62,541 bases of DNA from Stenotrophomonas maltophilia (lineage in GTDB: Bacteria; Pseudomonadota; Gammaproteobacteria; Xanthomonadales; Xanthomonadaceae): assembly GCF_003970865.1 (NCBI RefSeq), contig NZ_RXLZ01000025.1, forward strand, positions 1 through 62,541. Reading direction: 5' to 3'. The first letter of the stretch is position 1; every line of letters starts with the position of its first letter. Positions 16,348 to 25,093 of this stretch are shown in pieces. The notes beneath the pieces were generated by a model. The model made no database searches. It was not told where the DNA came from and saw only the letters and a list, made by a program, of their open reading frames with translations. A program made the translations under genes and the position numbers.

Positions 16348-19300
16348 TCAGAACTCGTAACGCAGGGTCAGCATTGCCGACCAACGCGAAACGACGCGTG
16401 ACGGGTAGCCCGAGCTGAAGTCATACTCACGCAGTTCCTGCGGCGAGTTGCGGCCCAGGTCGTACTCGTACGAACCATCGGCCTTGACCTTGCCAGTGGT
16501 CAGGTAGCGGGTGTCGAAGTCAGACGCATTGCGGGTCCGGCCCCAGCTCTTGTCCAACATGTTCAAGAAATTGTAGATATCCAGTCGCAGGATCGACTTG
16601 TGCTCCTTGAAGAAGCCCGGCAGTTCCTGCTGGATGGCCACGTCCAGCTGGTTGACCCACGGGTTGCGGGCACCGTTACGCTCGGCGACCGAACCGCGAC
16701 GAGCTGCCAGATACGGATTTTCGTCAATGCGGCGCTGGAACTCGGCGATCTCGTCGGCGGTCGCAGCACGATTGCCCTTCACGTACGAAACCTTCGCGTC
16801 ATTCAGCAACGGAATGTACGCCGGATCCTGGAAGATGCCGTCACCGTTCATGTCACCATCAACCAGCCACGTGTAAGGCAGGCCGTTGCGACCGGTGTAG
16901 AAGCCGGTAATGCTGGTCTTGTAGTCACCGAAGAACGCGTGTTCCCAACCCAACGACAGCTTGATCTGATTGCGGATCTCGCGAGTGGCAGTGCCGGCAT
17001 ACTCCTCGTTCGGGTTCAGGCGCGAAACGAACTGGTAGCTCGACCACGCCTGTGAACTGGTGTCCGAACCCACCTCCGTTGCCTTGGTGTAGGTGTAGGA
17101 CAGGTTGCCGTACCAACCATTCGCCATCGGCTTGTCCAACGAGAAGGTGACTGCAGTGGAGCTACCCTTGTCGGAGTTGGTCAGGTAGGTCGAGTTGGTG
17201 GTGTAACCCGGCTTGCTACCATTGTTCTTCACGCCGCCCGGAGTGACCCAGTAGCTATCACGACCATCGAACAGCTGGCCATTCGGCGTACCAATGTTCA
17301 GAGCGTTGTAGAACACCGCATCCTTGTTCTTCAGGTACTGCACTTCGACGGTGCCCACCAGGCCCATCCACGGCAGCTCATGATCGTAGCCCAGGCTAGC
17401 CTTCCAGACGGTCGGCAGCTTGAAGTCCGGATCAATGGAATCCATCTGCGCATTGGTCGGCGCGGCGGCACCGCTCGGGAACGGCTGATTGAATGCATCC
17501 GGACTGAACGCGTACTGGCCATTGTTCGGGACACAGCCGCGAACCACGGTGTTGCCGTAGGCGCAGAACGAGGCCGAGGTCATGCCGTTGTTCTGGTACG
17601 GATTGGCAAGCCAGACGAACGGCGGGACCGACTGGAACAGGCCCACGCCACCGCGCAGCTGCGAGTAGCGCTCGGTATCGAAGGTGTAGTTGAACGAGAA
17701 GCGCGGCATGATCACCTTATTGCTGCTGCCGAGCTTGTAGTCATTGCGGAAGCCGAAGGTTTCCTCGAAACCCGGCTTGCGCGGCGGCGCCTTGTCGGCC
17801 TTCGGGATATTGGCGCGCACACCATAGGTGATCGACAGGTTGTTATTTACCTGCCAAGTATCCTGCAGGTACGGACTGAACATGGTGAAACCAATCGCAG
17901 CCGCAGTGTCGGCTTCTGAGTACCCGCCGATCGGACGGCGCACATCGTAGCGGTAGTACTTGCCTGCTTCGAAGTCAGCGATGCTGTCAAAGGTATACAC
18001 ACCGTGCAGATCGCGACCATACAGATTCAGCGCGTCGGTATCTTCATAGTCGAAACCACCCTTGATGGTGTGATCACCGGCGTAGTAGGTACCGAAGATC
18101 GAGGCGGTCTTCTTCTTGGTGTTGATCGCATTCTCGTGTCGATTGCGGTCTTCACCCAGGCGCACACCGTTGCTCGAGCCAGACTGGGTGCTGGCCACAC
18201 CCACATTGATGGTCGGCAGGTTCTGCGAAGCGCCCGAGACCTGCTCGAACTTCTGGTAGCTGAACTTGGCCTCGGTCGTGAAGTTGTCGGTCCAATCGCT
18301 GAACAGCTGCAGTGCAGTGTTCTTGGTCTCGCTGGTCTTGGTGAACCAACGGCTGGTAAGGATCACAGAGTTTGCGTTGCTGTCGTACGGCTGCGGCAGC
18401 GACTCCTCAGTCTGCTGGTAGGTCAGGCTGGCGCGATGTGAGTCGTTGATGTTCCAGTCGATTTTGCCCAGATAGCGCTTGTTGGTCAGATTCACGCCAC
18501 CGGCCGCACCATAGGTACCCGGGTCGATCCCGTACTTGTTCTTGGAAATGTCGATGACCCGGTCGATCTCCGCGCGGGTCACCGCACCAGTGCTCAGACC
18601 GTCGGAAGACGCCGCACCACCGAAATCAGTGATTTCCTGTTCTTCATACGACCCAAAGAAGAACAGGCGATCCTTCAGGATCGGACCGCCCAGGGTGAAG
18701 CCCTTGGTGGTGTCCTTGCCGAAAGCATCGTAGTCCTCGCCGTTGCGCTTGCCCACCATGCTGTCGGCCTTCTTGTACACGTAGTACGCCGAACCGTGGA
18801 ACTCATTGGTACCGGACTTGGTGACCGCATTGATCGCAGCGCCGACCACGTCCTGAGACACGTCATAGTCGCTGACTTTGATGTCGTAGGCAGCGATCGT
18901 GTCCACCGAGATCGGCGAGCCGGTGTACGGCATGCCGTTGGCGTTGAGGCCGAACGGGTCACCCTGAGACAGGCCGTCGACCGAGATTTTGTTGTAGCGG
19001 TTGTTGATACCCGCGACCGAGATTGCGCCGGTGGCCTGGTCAGTCACGCTGATGCGCGGATCCAGGCGAGCGACGTCATCCAACGAACGGTTGCCCTTCG
19101 GCGCCAGCTCCAACTTGCGGCCGTCAACCGAGGTACCGACGCCCTTGTTTTCCGAGCTGAAGACGCTCGAACCGGCAGTGGCAACAACGTTCACGGCATC
19201 CAGGTTCGTTGCAGCCAGATCACCGCCGAGGTTGGCGTTGACCGTGTTGACCTGGTTCAGGTTCAGGAAGACTCCCTCTTCGGTCTTGGTCCCTGCACCC

Positions 19301-19563
19301 GGCTTGGTGATGGTGATGGTGTACGGGCCACCCACGCGCAGGCCGCGCGCGGTGTAACGACCCGACGCGTCGGTGGTGGCACGCGAAACGGTGCCCGACT
19401 CGGTGTGGGTGATGGTGACTTCAGCGCCGACCACAGGCTGGCCTGCAGAGGACATCACCTGGCCGCCGACACCGGCAGAGGTGCTCTGGGCGAAGGCGGG
19501 AGCGGCGGCGAGCGCAGCCACGAGACCAAGGGTGAGCTTGGACATCCGGAGTGGGTGGGTCAT
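16348..19563 (-). CDS. TonB-dependent receptor, Oar-like with CarboxypepD_reg domain
   Basis: The 1071-residue outer-membrane protein has a signal peptide ending AFAQ near residue 26, then a carboxypeptidase-regulatory-like domain (about 30-110), a plug domain with the GTSVDGRKLE and TDQATGAISVAGIN regions, and a large beta-barrel ending in LRYEF with terminal phenylalanine. This is the Oar/TonB-dependent architecture common in Xanthomonadaceae. It would import a large ligand with TonB-ExbBD energy, but the substrate is unknown. ATG at 19563 is preceded by GAGG; upstream in-frame codons show no homology. No TonB or substrate-processing genes are adjacent. Confidence 0.92.
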   Translation of the reverse strand: MTHPLRMSKLTLGLVAALAAAPAFAQSTSAGVGGQVMSSAGQPVVGAEVTITHTESGTVSRATTDASGRYTARGLRVGGPYTITITKPGAGTKTEEGVFLNLNQVNTVNANLGGDLAATNLDAVNVVATAGSSVFSSENKGVGTSVDGRKLELAPKGNRSLDDVARLDPRISVTDQATGAISVAGINNRYNKISVDGLSQGDPFGLNANGMPYTGSPISVDTIAAYDIKVSDYDVSQDVVGAAINAVTKSGTNEFHGSAYYVYKKADSMVGKRNGEDYDAFGKDTTKGFTLGGPILKDRLFFFGSYEEQEITDFGGAASSDGLSTGAVTRAEIDRVIDISKNKYGIDPGTYGAAGGVNLTNKRYLGKIDWNINDSHRASLTYQQTEESLPQPYDSNANSVILTSRWFTKTSETKNTALQLFSDWTDNFTTEAKFSYQKFEQVSGASQNLPTINVGVASTQSGSSNGVRLGEDRNRHENAINTKKKTASIFGTYYAGDHTIKGGFDYEDTDALNLYGRDLHGVYTFDSIADFEAGKYYRYDVRRPIGGYSEADTAAAIGFTMFSPYLQDTWQVNNNLSITYGVRANIPKADKAPPRKPGFEETFGFRNDYKLGSSNKVIMPRFSFNYTFDTERYSQLRGGVGLFQSVPPFVWLANPYQNNGMTSASFCAYGNTVVRGCVPNNGQYAFSPDAFNQPFPSGAAAPTNAQMDSIDPDFKLPTVWKASLGYDHELPWMGLVGTVEVQYLKNKDAVFYNALNIGTPNGQLFDGRDSYWVTPGGVKNNGSKPGYTTNSTYLTNSDKGSSTAVTFSLDKPMANGWYGNLSYTYTKATEVGSDTSSQAWSSYQFVSRLNPNEEYAGTATREIRNQIKLSLGWEHAFFGDYKTSITGFYTGRNGLPYTWLVDGDMNGDGIFQDPAYIPLLNDAKVSYVKGNRAATADEIAEFQRRIDENPYLAARRGSVAERNGARNPWVNQLDVAIQQELPGFFKEHKSILRLDIYNFLNMLDKSWGRTRNASDFDTRYLTTGKVKADGSYEYDLGRNSPQELREYDFSSGYPSRVVSRWSAMLTLRYEF

Positions 19564-19685
19564 TTTTCGGTAGCCTCGATGCGAGTTGGCGATGGCGGAA
19601 AAAAAGCGCATCCAAACAGCCCTGCGGGTGGCTGGTCGGACATTTATCTGGGGTTCCCTACCGTGAACGGCAGCTGCCGCTACGG

Positions 19686-19703
19686 TTAACACTAGATTAA
19701 CAC
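19686..19703. promoter_or_regulatory. Heptamer direct repeat upstream of the TonB receptor gene
   Basis: TTAACAC occurs at 19686-19692 and 19697-19703, an 11-bp period, in the 230-bp gap between the receptor gene and the SDR gene. It is an A/T-rich island in GC-rich DNA and could be a regulator site. I see no clear -35/-10 pair and no gene in the gap. Confidence 0.3.
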
Positions 19704-19793
19704 GCTACGCCACGGATGTGACGGTTGTGCGACAAACGGCACCGGATCGCAACGCAATCGTGACGGGTTCTTCACTCCGTCTTTCCCCGGGAC

Positions 19794-20570
19794 TTACTCG
19801 ACCGGGGTCATTCCACTGGCGTCAAGGACCTGCCCGCGCCATGCGCTTCCCGCGCTGGACAGCAGGGTCACGGCCGCCGCCGCGGCAGCTTCCGGCCCTT
19901 GGGCGGCCGGATCCTGGTCCACGGAATAGGCACGGGCACGCAGGGCCGTGCGCAGCGGGCCGGGGTACAGGCCACTGACCCGTACCGGGCTGCGGCCGAG
20001 TTCGTCGTGCAGGCTGGCGATCAGGCCACGCAGGCCATGCTGGGCCACGCCGTAACCGCCCCAGTAGGCCTGCCCGACCCGTTCGGGGGCATCGACCGCA
20101 AACACCAGCGCCGCATCTTCGCGCTGCCGCAGCAGCGGCAGGCAGGCCTGGGCCAACCAGGCCGGCGCGGTCAGGGTAACGTGCACCGCGCGGGCGAAAC
20201 TGGCCGGGTCGGCCAGTTCGAACGGGGTCAGGCCCGGGAAGTGAGCGGCACAGACCAGCAGGCCGTCCAGCCGCCCGAGCTCGCGCTGCAGGGCCTGGGC
20301 CAGTTCGGCATAGTCATCGGGGCCGGCGCCTTCCAGGTCCAGCGGGTACAGCAGGGGTTCCGGGCCGACCGCCTGGACCTGGGCGTAGACCCGGTCCAGG
20401 CGCCGCGGCTTGCGGCCCAGCAGGACCACGGTAGCCCCAGCGGCTGCAGCAGCCACTGCCGCAGCACTGCCCAGCCCACCACCGGCGCCGGCGACCAGTA
20501 CCACGCGATCCTGCAACGAGCGGCCATCGAGCGCCCCGTCGGTCGGTGACGTCGATGGCCAGGCACTCAT
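19794..20570 (-). CDS. SDR-family protein lacking canonical catalytic residues
   Basis: This 258-residue Rossmann protein resembles E. coli YciK: VVLVAGAGGGLGSA nucleotide loop at about 23-36, and a WGGY motif with Y173. However, the position of the catalytic lysine in YxxxK is Q177, the serine position 13 residues before Y173 is D160, and NAG is AAH (108-110). Reductase activity by the standard mechanism is therefore unlikely, though cofactor binding may remain. It overlaps the grxD stop by four bases, so the two are translationally coupled. Function unknown. Confidence 0.82.
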   Translation of the reverse strand: MSAWPSTSPTDGALDGRSLQDRVVLVAGAGGGLGSAAAVAAAAAGATVVLLGRKPRRLDRVYAQVQAVGPEPLLYPLDLEGAGPDDYAELAQALQRELGRLDGLLVCAAHFPGLTPFELADPASFARAVHVTLTAPAWLAQACLPLLRQREDAALVFAVDAPERVGQAYWGGYGVAQHGLRGLIASLHDELGRSPVRVSGLYPGPLRTALRARAYSVDQDPAAQGPEAAAAAAVTLLSSAGSAWRGQVLDASGMTPVE

Positions 20571-20887
20571 CCCTGGGTCGCCTCTTCGACGATGCGCTTG
20601 AGCTCGCCGGCTTCGAACAGCTCCAGCACGATGTCACAGCCACCAATCAACTCGCCGTTGATGAACAGCTGCGGAAAGGTCGGCAGGTTGGAAAAGCGCG
20701 GCAGGTTGGCGCGGATCTCGGGCTCTTCCAGCACGTTGACGGTGCGCAGGGTGACCGCGCCGGCCGCCATCAACGCCTGTACGGCGCGGCTGGAGAAGCC
20801 GCACATCGGGTATTGCGGGGTGCCCTTCATGAACAGCACGAGCGGGTAACGATCGACCTCGGCCTGGATTTGCTGCATTACCGCCAC
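20567..20887 (-). CDS. grxD: Monothiol glutaredoxin, Grx4 type
   Basis: The 106-residue protein has the CGFS active site in KGTPQYPMCGFSSRA, the TFPQLFINGELIGGCD glutathione-binding segment and the usual length of Grx4/GrxD. These proteins hold and transfer [2Fe-2S] clusters bridged with glutathione and BolA. The start used is GTG at 20887, which lies seven bases after AAGGAG (20895-20900); ATG at 20878 and TTG at 20914 are alternatives. It is divergent from sodB and coupled to the SDR gene. Confidence 0.95.
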   Translation of the reverse strand: MAVMQQIQAEVDRYPLVLFMKGTPQYPMCGFSSRAVQALMAAGAVTLRTVNVLEEPEIRANLPRFSNLPTFPQLFINGELIGGCDIVLELFEAGELKRIVEEATQG

Positions 20888-21007
20888 AACCACACTCCTT
20901 GCTTCGCCGGACAAACCGACCGTGATGGTCGGCTAGACTGCCCACGGTAGCCGCCATTGTAAGCGGATGGAACCGGCTGCCGCCGCCCCTTGGCCACGAA
21001 CCTGTCC

Positions 21008-21586
21008 ATGCCTGTCGAATTGCCTGCCCTGCCCTACCTTCCCGGCTCCCTGCAGCCGCACCTGTCCGCACAGACCGTGGAACTGCATCACGGCCGCCAC
21101 CATCGCGCCTATGTGGATGCCGTCAACGCCGGCATCCTCGGCACCGAGTGGGAGGAAGCGTCGCTGGAGGAGATCGTCCGCCATGCCCAGGGCACGCTGT
21201 TCGATGCCGCAGCCCAGGCCTGGAACCATGGCTTCTACTGGCAGTGCCTGCGCCCGCGCGGCGGCGGTGAGCCGCAGGGGCGGCTGGGCGAACTGGTCAA
21301 GCGCCAGTTCGGCGACGTGCAGCGCCTGCGCGAGGAATTCAACCGCACCGCGCTGGGCCTGTTCGGCTCCGGCTGGGTCTGGCTGGTGCAGCATCCGGGC
21401 GGGCAGCTGGGCCTGCAGGCCACCCGCAATGCAGGCACGCCATTGACCGGTGAAAGCACCCCGCTGCTGTGCTGCGACGTCTGGGAGCACGCTTACTACA
21501 CCGACTACCAGAATGATCGCGCGCGCTATCTGGACGCGTTCTGGCAGATGGTCAACTGGGAATTCGCTGAGAGCCAGCTACGCTGA
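21008..21586 (+). CDS. sodB: Superoxide dismutase, Fe/Mn family
   Basis: The 192-residue enzyme has the Fe/Mn-SOD pattern: ELPALPYLPGSLQPHLS start, metal ligand in ELHHGRHHRAYV, the AWNHGFYW ligand segment, GSGWVWL, and DVWEHAYYTDYQN giving the Asp and His ligands. Length and the AWNHGFYW form favour an iron enzyme. It destroys cytosolic superoxide. The ATG at 21008 fits the family; an upstream TTG is less likely. It is divergent from grxD, grouping two iron/oxidative-stress functions. Confidence 0.93.
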   Translation: MPVELPALPYLPGSLQPHLSAQTVELHHGRHHRAYVDAVNAGILGTEWEEASLEEIVRHAQGTLFDAAAQAWNHGFYWQCLRPRGGGEPQGRLGELVKRQFGDVQRLREEFNRTALGLFGSGWVWLVQHPGGQLGLQATRNAGTPLTGESTPLLCCDVWEHAYYTDYQNDRARYLDAFWQMVNWEFAESQLR

Positions 21587-21606
21587 GGCAGCGGCTCCGC
21601 CCCGGG

Positions 21607-21681
21607 GTCGTGCCGGCCGCTGGCCGGCATCCCCATCGGTGTACAGAGATTGCGAATCTGCCGGCCAGCGGCCGGCACTAC
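21607..21681. repeat. Pair of SMAG/REP-like palindromes
   Basis: Two copies of TGCCGGCC-NNN-GGCCGGCA face each other (21607-21629 and 21659-21681); the right copy ends in CTAC, i.e. GTAG on its own strand, and the left has GTCG. They lie between the convergent sodB and AhpD-like genes, where a paired hairpin can act as a bidirectional terminator. Confidence 0.85.
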
Positions 21682-21700
21682 CGGGAATCAGAACAGAGCT

Positions 21701-22042
21701 TCACGCGCTCTCGTGCGCGGCCACGGCATCCATCACCCGCGCCGAATATACCAGCGCCGCACCGGCATTGAGCGACACCGCCACACCCAGCGCCTCGGCG
21801 ATTTCCTCGCGGCTGGCGCCGTGCTTCAGCGCCGCGTCCACATGTACGGTGATGCAGCCGTCGCAGCGGGTGGTGACCGCCACTGCCAGCGCGATCAGTT
21901 CGCGGGTCTTGGCATCCAGGTGGTTGGTCTGGGCGCCGGCGTTGGCCAGGGTGGCGTAGCCCTTGACCGTGTCCGGCGAGAGCTTGCCGATCTCGCCGAT
22001 GCGGCCCTTCAGTTCCTTGCGGTAGGCATTCCAGTCGAGCAT
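21701..22042 (-). CDS. Carboxymuconolactone decarboxylase/AhpD-like protein
   Basis: The 113-residue protein has the CMD fold signature: RELIALAVAVTTRCDGCITVH with a CxxC pair about residues 60-63 and a following histidine, then ALKHGASREEIAEALGVAV. The CxxC-x3-H arrangement is that of AhpD-type peroxidase reductants rather than true decarboxylases. It probably takes part in thiol-based peroxide defence. It is convergent with sodB across a REP pair. Confidence 0.88.
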   Translation of the reverse strand: MLDWNAYRKELKGRIGEIGKLSPDTVKGYATLANAGAQTNHLDAKTRELIALAVAVTTRCDGCITVHVDAALKHGASREEIAEALGVAVSLNAGAALVYSARVMDAVAAHESA

Positions 22043-22089
22043 GGTCGTGACTCCTGTAAAAGGAGCTCCACGCTACCACCGGGAATGTT

Positions 22090-22149
22090 GCGCCGATGCC
22101 TGCATCGGCGCGTCACAGCGTTGCACTGCCGGCCAGCGGCCGGCACTAC
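22090..22149. repeat. Hairpin plus SMAG/REP palindrome
   Basis: A 10-bp inverted repeat GCGCCGATGC/GCATCGGCGC (22090-22111) is followed by a single SMAG-like palindrome (22126-22149) with GTAG on the reverse strand. Both sit between the purK stop and the AhpD-like start. Confidence 0.75.
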
Positions 22150-22154
22150 CGGAC

Positions 22155-23303
22155 TCAGCGATTGCGCAGCGCGTGTACCGCCGGCGCCACCTGGGCCTGG
22201 CGGTCCAGCTCCAGGCCAACCTGGTCCAGCGCATCGGCCAATGCGGCGGCATCATCGTCGCGCAACGTGGCGTGGCCGACCTTGCGGCCTTCGCGCGGCT
22301 CCTTGCCATAGTCGTGCCAGTGGCCGCTGGCTTGGCCCAGCACCGGTGCCGGGTCGGGCATCGCGCCCAGCCAGTTCAGCATGCAGGCATGGCCGAGCAT
22401 GCGGGTGCTGCCCAGCGGCAGGCCCAGCACGGCACGCAGATGGTTCTCGAACTGCGAGGTTTCGCTGCCTTCGATGGTCCAGTGGCCGGAGTTGTGCACC
22501 CGCGGCGCCATCTCGTTGGCCAACAGCTCACCATCGCGGCAGAACAGCTCCAGCGCGAACACACCGACGTACTGCAGGTGCTCGGCGACGCGGCGGGCAT
22601 AGCCGATCGCAGCCTGCTGCTCGGCGTCGGACAGCACGGCCGGGGCCACGCTGGCCGACAGCACGCCGTCGACATGCCAGTTGCCGGTGACCGGCCAGGC
22701 CTCGAAGCTGCCATCGCGGCCACGCACAGCGACCACACTGACCTCGCGCTGGAAAGCAACGAAGCCTTCCAGGATCAACCCGGTGCGCTCGACCTGTGCG
22801 CCCAGCGCGTCCCATGCAGCGTCGATGTCGGCTTCGCTGCGCAGGCGGAACTGGCCCTTGCCGTCGTAACCGAGGCGGCGGGTCTTGAGGATGCACGGCA
22901 GGCCGAACTCGGCGGCCTTCGCGGCCAACTCGTCACGGCTGCTGATGTCGGCAAAGGCCGGCAGCGGAATGCCCAGCTGCTGGAACAGGGTCTTCTCGCT
23001 CAACCGGTCCTGGGCCACCGCCAGCGCGGCCGGCGGCGGGTAGACCGGCACGCGGTCGGCCAGGAACTGCGCGCTGTCGGCAGGCACGTTCTCGAAATCG
23101 AAGGTGACCACGTCGGCCTTGGCGGCGAAATCCGCCAGCGCCTGGCGGTCATCGAAGGCACCGACGGTGAGCGGCGCCAGCGGGCCGCTGCAGGCGTCGG
23201 CTGCCGGATCGTACAGTTCGAAGCGCAATCCCAGCGGCGCACCGGCCAGAACCATCATGCGGGCGAGCTGGCCGCCGCCCAGGATGCCGACGGTCAGGCT
23301 CAT
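22155..23303 (-). CDS. purK: N5-carboxyaminoimidazole ribonucleotide synthase
   Basis: The 382-residue ATP-grasp enzyme begins with the [12 protein letters not shown] loop and has [16 protein letters not shown] and the [15 protein letters not shown] metal/ATP segment. It carboxylates AIR with bicarbonate and ATP to N5-CAIR in purine synthesis. Its start overlaps the purE stop by four bases, forming a purEK operon. Length is normal. Confidence 0.97.
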   Translation of the reverse strand: MSLTVGILGGGQLARMMVLAGAPLGLRFELYDPAADACSGPLAPLTVGAFDDRQALADFAAKADVVTFDFENVPADSAQFLADRVPVYPPPAALAVAQDRLSEKTLFQQLGIPLPAFADISSRDELAAKAAEFGLPCILKTRRLGYDGKGQFRLRSEADIDAAWDALGAQVERTGLILEGFVAFQREVSVVAVRGRDGSFEAWPVTGNWHVDGVLSASVAPAVLSDAEQQAAIGYARRVAEHLQYVGVFALELFCRDGELLANEMAPRVHNSGHWTIEGSETSQFENHLRAVLGLPLGSTRMLGHACMLNWLGAMPDPAPVLGQASGHWHDYGKEPREGRKVGHATLRDDDAAALADALDQVGLELDRQAQVAPAVHALRNR

Positions 23304-23803
23304 TGGCGCGGATCGTCGTGGGCCATCACGTCTTCGGTCTGGCGCGCACGGAACGCGTCGAGCGCCTGGCCGATCGCCGGCTGGTCGCTGGCCAGCATCG
23401 CAGCGGCGAACAGCGCGGCGTTGGAGGCGCCGGCATTACCGATGGCGAAGGTGGCGACCGGGATGCCGGCCGGCATCTGCACGATCGACAGCAGCGAATC
23501 CATGCCGTTGAGGGCCTTGGACTGCACCGGCACGCCCAGCACCGGCACGGCGGTCTTGGCGGCGATCATGCCCGGCAGGTGCGCGGCCCCGCCGGCACCG
23601 GCGATGATCGCGCGCAGGCCACGCGGGCCCGCCTGCTCGGCGTAACTGAACAACACATCCGGCGTCCGATGCGCGGACACCACCTTCACTTCGAACGGAA
23701 CACCCAGGGCTTCAAGCTTCTGGGCGGCGTGCTGCATGGTTTCCCAGTCGGAACGGGAACCCATGACGATGCCGACAAGCGGCGCGATCGGGTTGGGGGT
23801 CAT
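23300..23803 (-). CDS. purE: N5-carboxyaminoimidazole ribonucleotide mutase
   Basis: The 167-residue protein is a class I Pur[13 protein letters not shown] phosphate-binding start, SAHRTPD catalytic histidine segment, and [24 protein letters not shown]. It converts N5-CAIR from PurK to CAIR. It is first in the purEK operon and divergent from the Trm112-like gene 58 bp away. Confidence 0.97.
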   Translation of the reverse strand: MTPNPIAPLVGIVMGSRSDWETMQHAAQKLEALGVPFEVKVVSAHRTPDVLFSYAEQAGPRGLRAIIAGAGGAAHLPGMIAAKTAVPVLGVPVQSKALNGMDSLLSIVQMPAGIPVATFAIGNAGASNAALFAAAMLASDQPAIGQALDAFRARQTEDVMAHDDPRQ

Positions 23804-23861
23804 TGGCCGTCACCTGCCTTAAAGACGTATTCTAGCCATCTTCCACGCAAGACGAAGAACC

Positions 23862-24131
23862 ATGGATCGCAAGCTGCTCGACCTGCTGGTGTCGCCGGAC
23901 ACCCGCCAGCCCCTGTCCCTGCTGGATGGCAAGGGTCTGGAAGCCCTCAACAAGGCCATTTCCGCCGGCGCGGTGAACAAGGCCGATGGCAACCCGCTGG
24001 CGCAGCCGCTGCGCGAAGCACTGGTCACCCGCGACCGCAAGCAGGTGTTCCGCGTTGACGACGGCATCCCGGTGCTGCTGGCCGAGGAAGCCATCCCCAC
24101 CGCCCAGATCGCCGACTTCCCGGCCGCATGA
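23862..24131 (+). CDS. Trm112/YcaR-like protein without zinc cysteines
   Basis: The 89-residue protein keeps the ends of the UPF0434/Trm112 family: MDRKLLDLLVSPDTRQPLS at the start and VFRVDDGIPVLLAEEA near the end. The CPxC zinc pair of YcaR is replaced by SPDT, no cysteine is present, and about 25 extra residues are inserted in the middle. It overlaps nadC by four bases and is translationally coupled to it. In other organisms Trm112 activates methyltransferases; the role here is unknown. Confidence 0.8.
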   Translation: MDRKLLDLLVSPDTRQPLSLLDGKGLEALNKAISAGAVNKADGNPLAQPLREALVTRDRKQVFRVDDGIPVLLAEEAIPTAQIADFPAA

Positions 24132-24979
24132 GCGCGCTGCCGACGCCGGATGCGGCCGTTGTCGCCGCCGATGTCGCGCGTGCGCTGGCCGAGGACCTGG
24201 GCAGCGGTGACGTCACCGCCGCCCTGTTGCCCGACCAGGCCGACAGCGCCTACCTGCTGTGCAAGCAGGATGCGGTGATCGCCGGGCGCCCCTGGTTTGA
24301 CGCTACACATCGCGCGCTCGACCCCGAAGTACGCATTGAATGGCGTATCTCCGAAGGCGATGCCGTCACCGCCGGCACCGTGCTGGCCCTGCTGCATGGG
24401 CGCAGCCGCAGCCTGGTCAGCGCCGAACGCACCTCGCTGAACTTCCTGCAGACGCTGTCCGGCACCGCCACGACCACCGCACGCTACGTGGCGGCCGTGG
24501 CCGGTACCGGCACGCGCATCCTCGATACCCGCAAGACCCTGCCCGGCCTGCGTCTGGCGCAGAAGTACGCGGTGCGCTGCGGCGGTGGCGAGAACCACCG
24601 CTTCGGCCTGTACGACACGGTGATGCTGAAGGAGAACCACATCCGCGCCGCCGGTTCGCTGGCCGCGGCGGTCGCCGCCGCACGCCGACAGTGGCCCGCG
24701 CTGCCGCTGGTGGTCGAGGTGGAGGACCTGGCACAGCTGCGCCAGGCGCTTGAAGCCGGTTGCGAGCGCATCCTGCTGGACGACTTCAGTCCCGACCTGC
24801 GGCGCGAGGCGGTGCGCATCACCGCCGGCCGCATTCCGCTGGAAGTCTCCGGCAGCGTCGGCCTGGGTGGCCTGCGCTCGATCGCCGAGGATGGCGTCGA
24901 CTGCATCTCCATCGGCGGCCTGACCAAGCACGTGCAGGCGATCGATCTGTCGCTGAAGCTCGGCCCGCCGCCGGGCTGA
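24128..24979 (+). CDS. nadC: Nicotinate-nucleotide pyrophosphorylase (carboxylating)
   Basis: The 283-residue enzyme converts quinolinate and PRPP to nicotinate mononucleotide in NAD synthesis. It shows the family segments ERTSLNFLQTLSGTAT, DTRKTLPGLRLAQKYAV, GGGENHRFGLYDTVMLKENH and the SGSVGL phosphate loop near the end. It is coupled to the Trm112-like gene upstream. No nadA or nadB is in the window. Confidence 0.97.
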   Translation: MSALPTPDAAVVAADVARALAEDLGSGDVTAALLPDQADSAYLLCKQDAVIAGRPWFDATHRALDPEVRIEWRISEGDAVTAGTVLALLHGRSRSLVSAERTSLNFLQTLSGTATTTARYVAAVAGTGTRILDTRKTLPGLRLAQKYAVRCGGGENHRFGLYDTVMLKENHIRAAGSLAAAVAAARRQWPALPLVVEVEDLAQLRQALEAGCERILLDDFSPDLRREAVRITAGRIPLEVSGSVGLGGLRSIAEDGVDCISIGGLTKHVQAIDLSLKLGPPPG

Positions 24980-24989
24980 GGCCTGGCCC

Positions 24990-25029
24990 GGGGTCAGCTC
25001 CCTTTTCCATGGGAAAGGGATCTGACCCC
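24990..25029. repeat. Long inverted repeat (GGGGTCAG...CTGACCCC)
   Basis: GGGGTCAG, a T-rich half CCCTTTT, the mirrored GGGAAAGGGA and CTGACCCC form a nearly perfect 40-base hairpin right after nadC. Similar GGGGTCAGATCCCTTT elements are scattered in Xanthomonadaceae intergenic regions (recalled, not searched). It may end the nadC transcript. Confidence 0.75.
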
Positions 25030-25093
25030 GTTCTCACACCCGGCGTTCACGACAGCGCTGCGACGCTGCCGGCATCCCCCACAGGAGCCGCGC

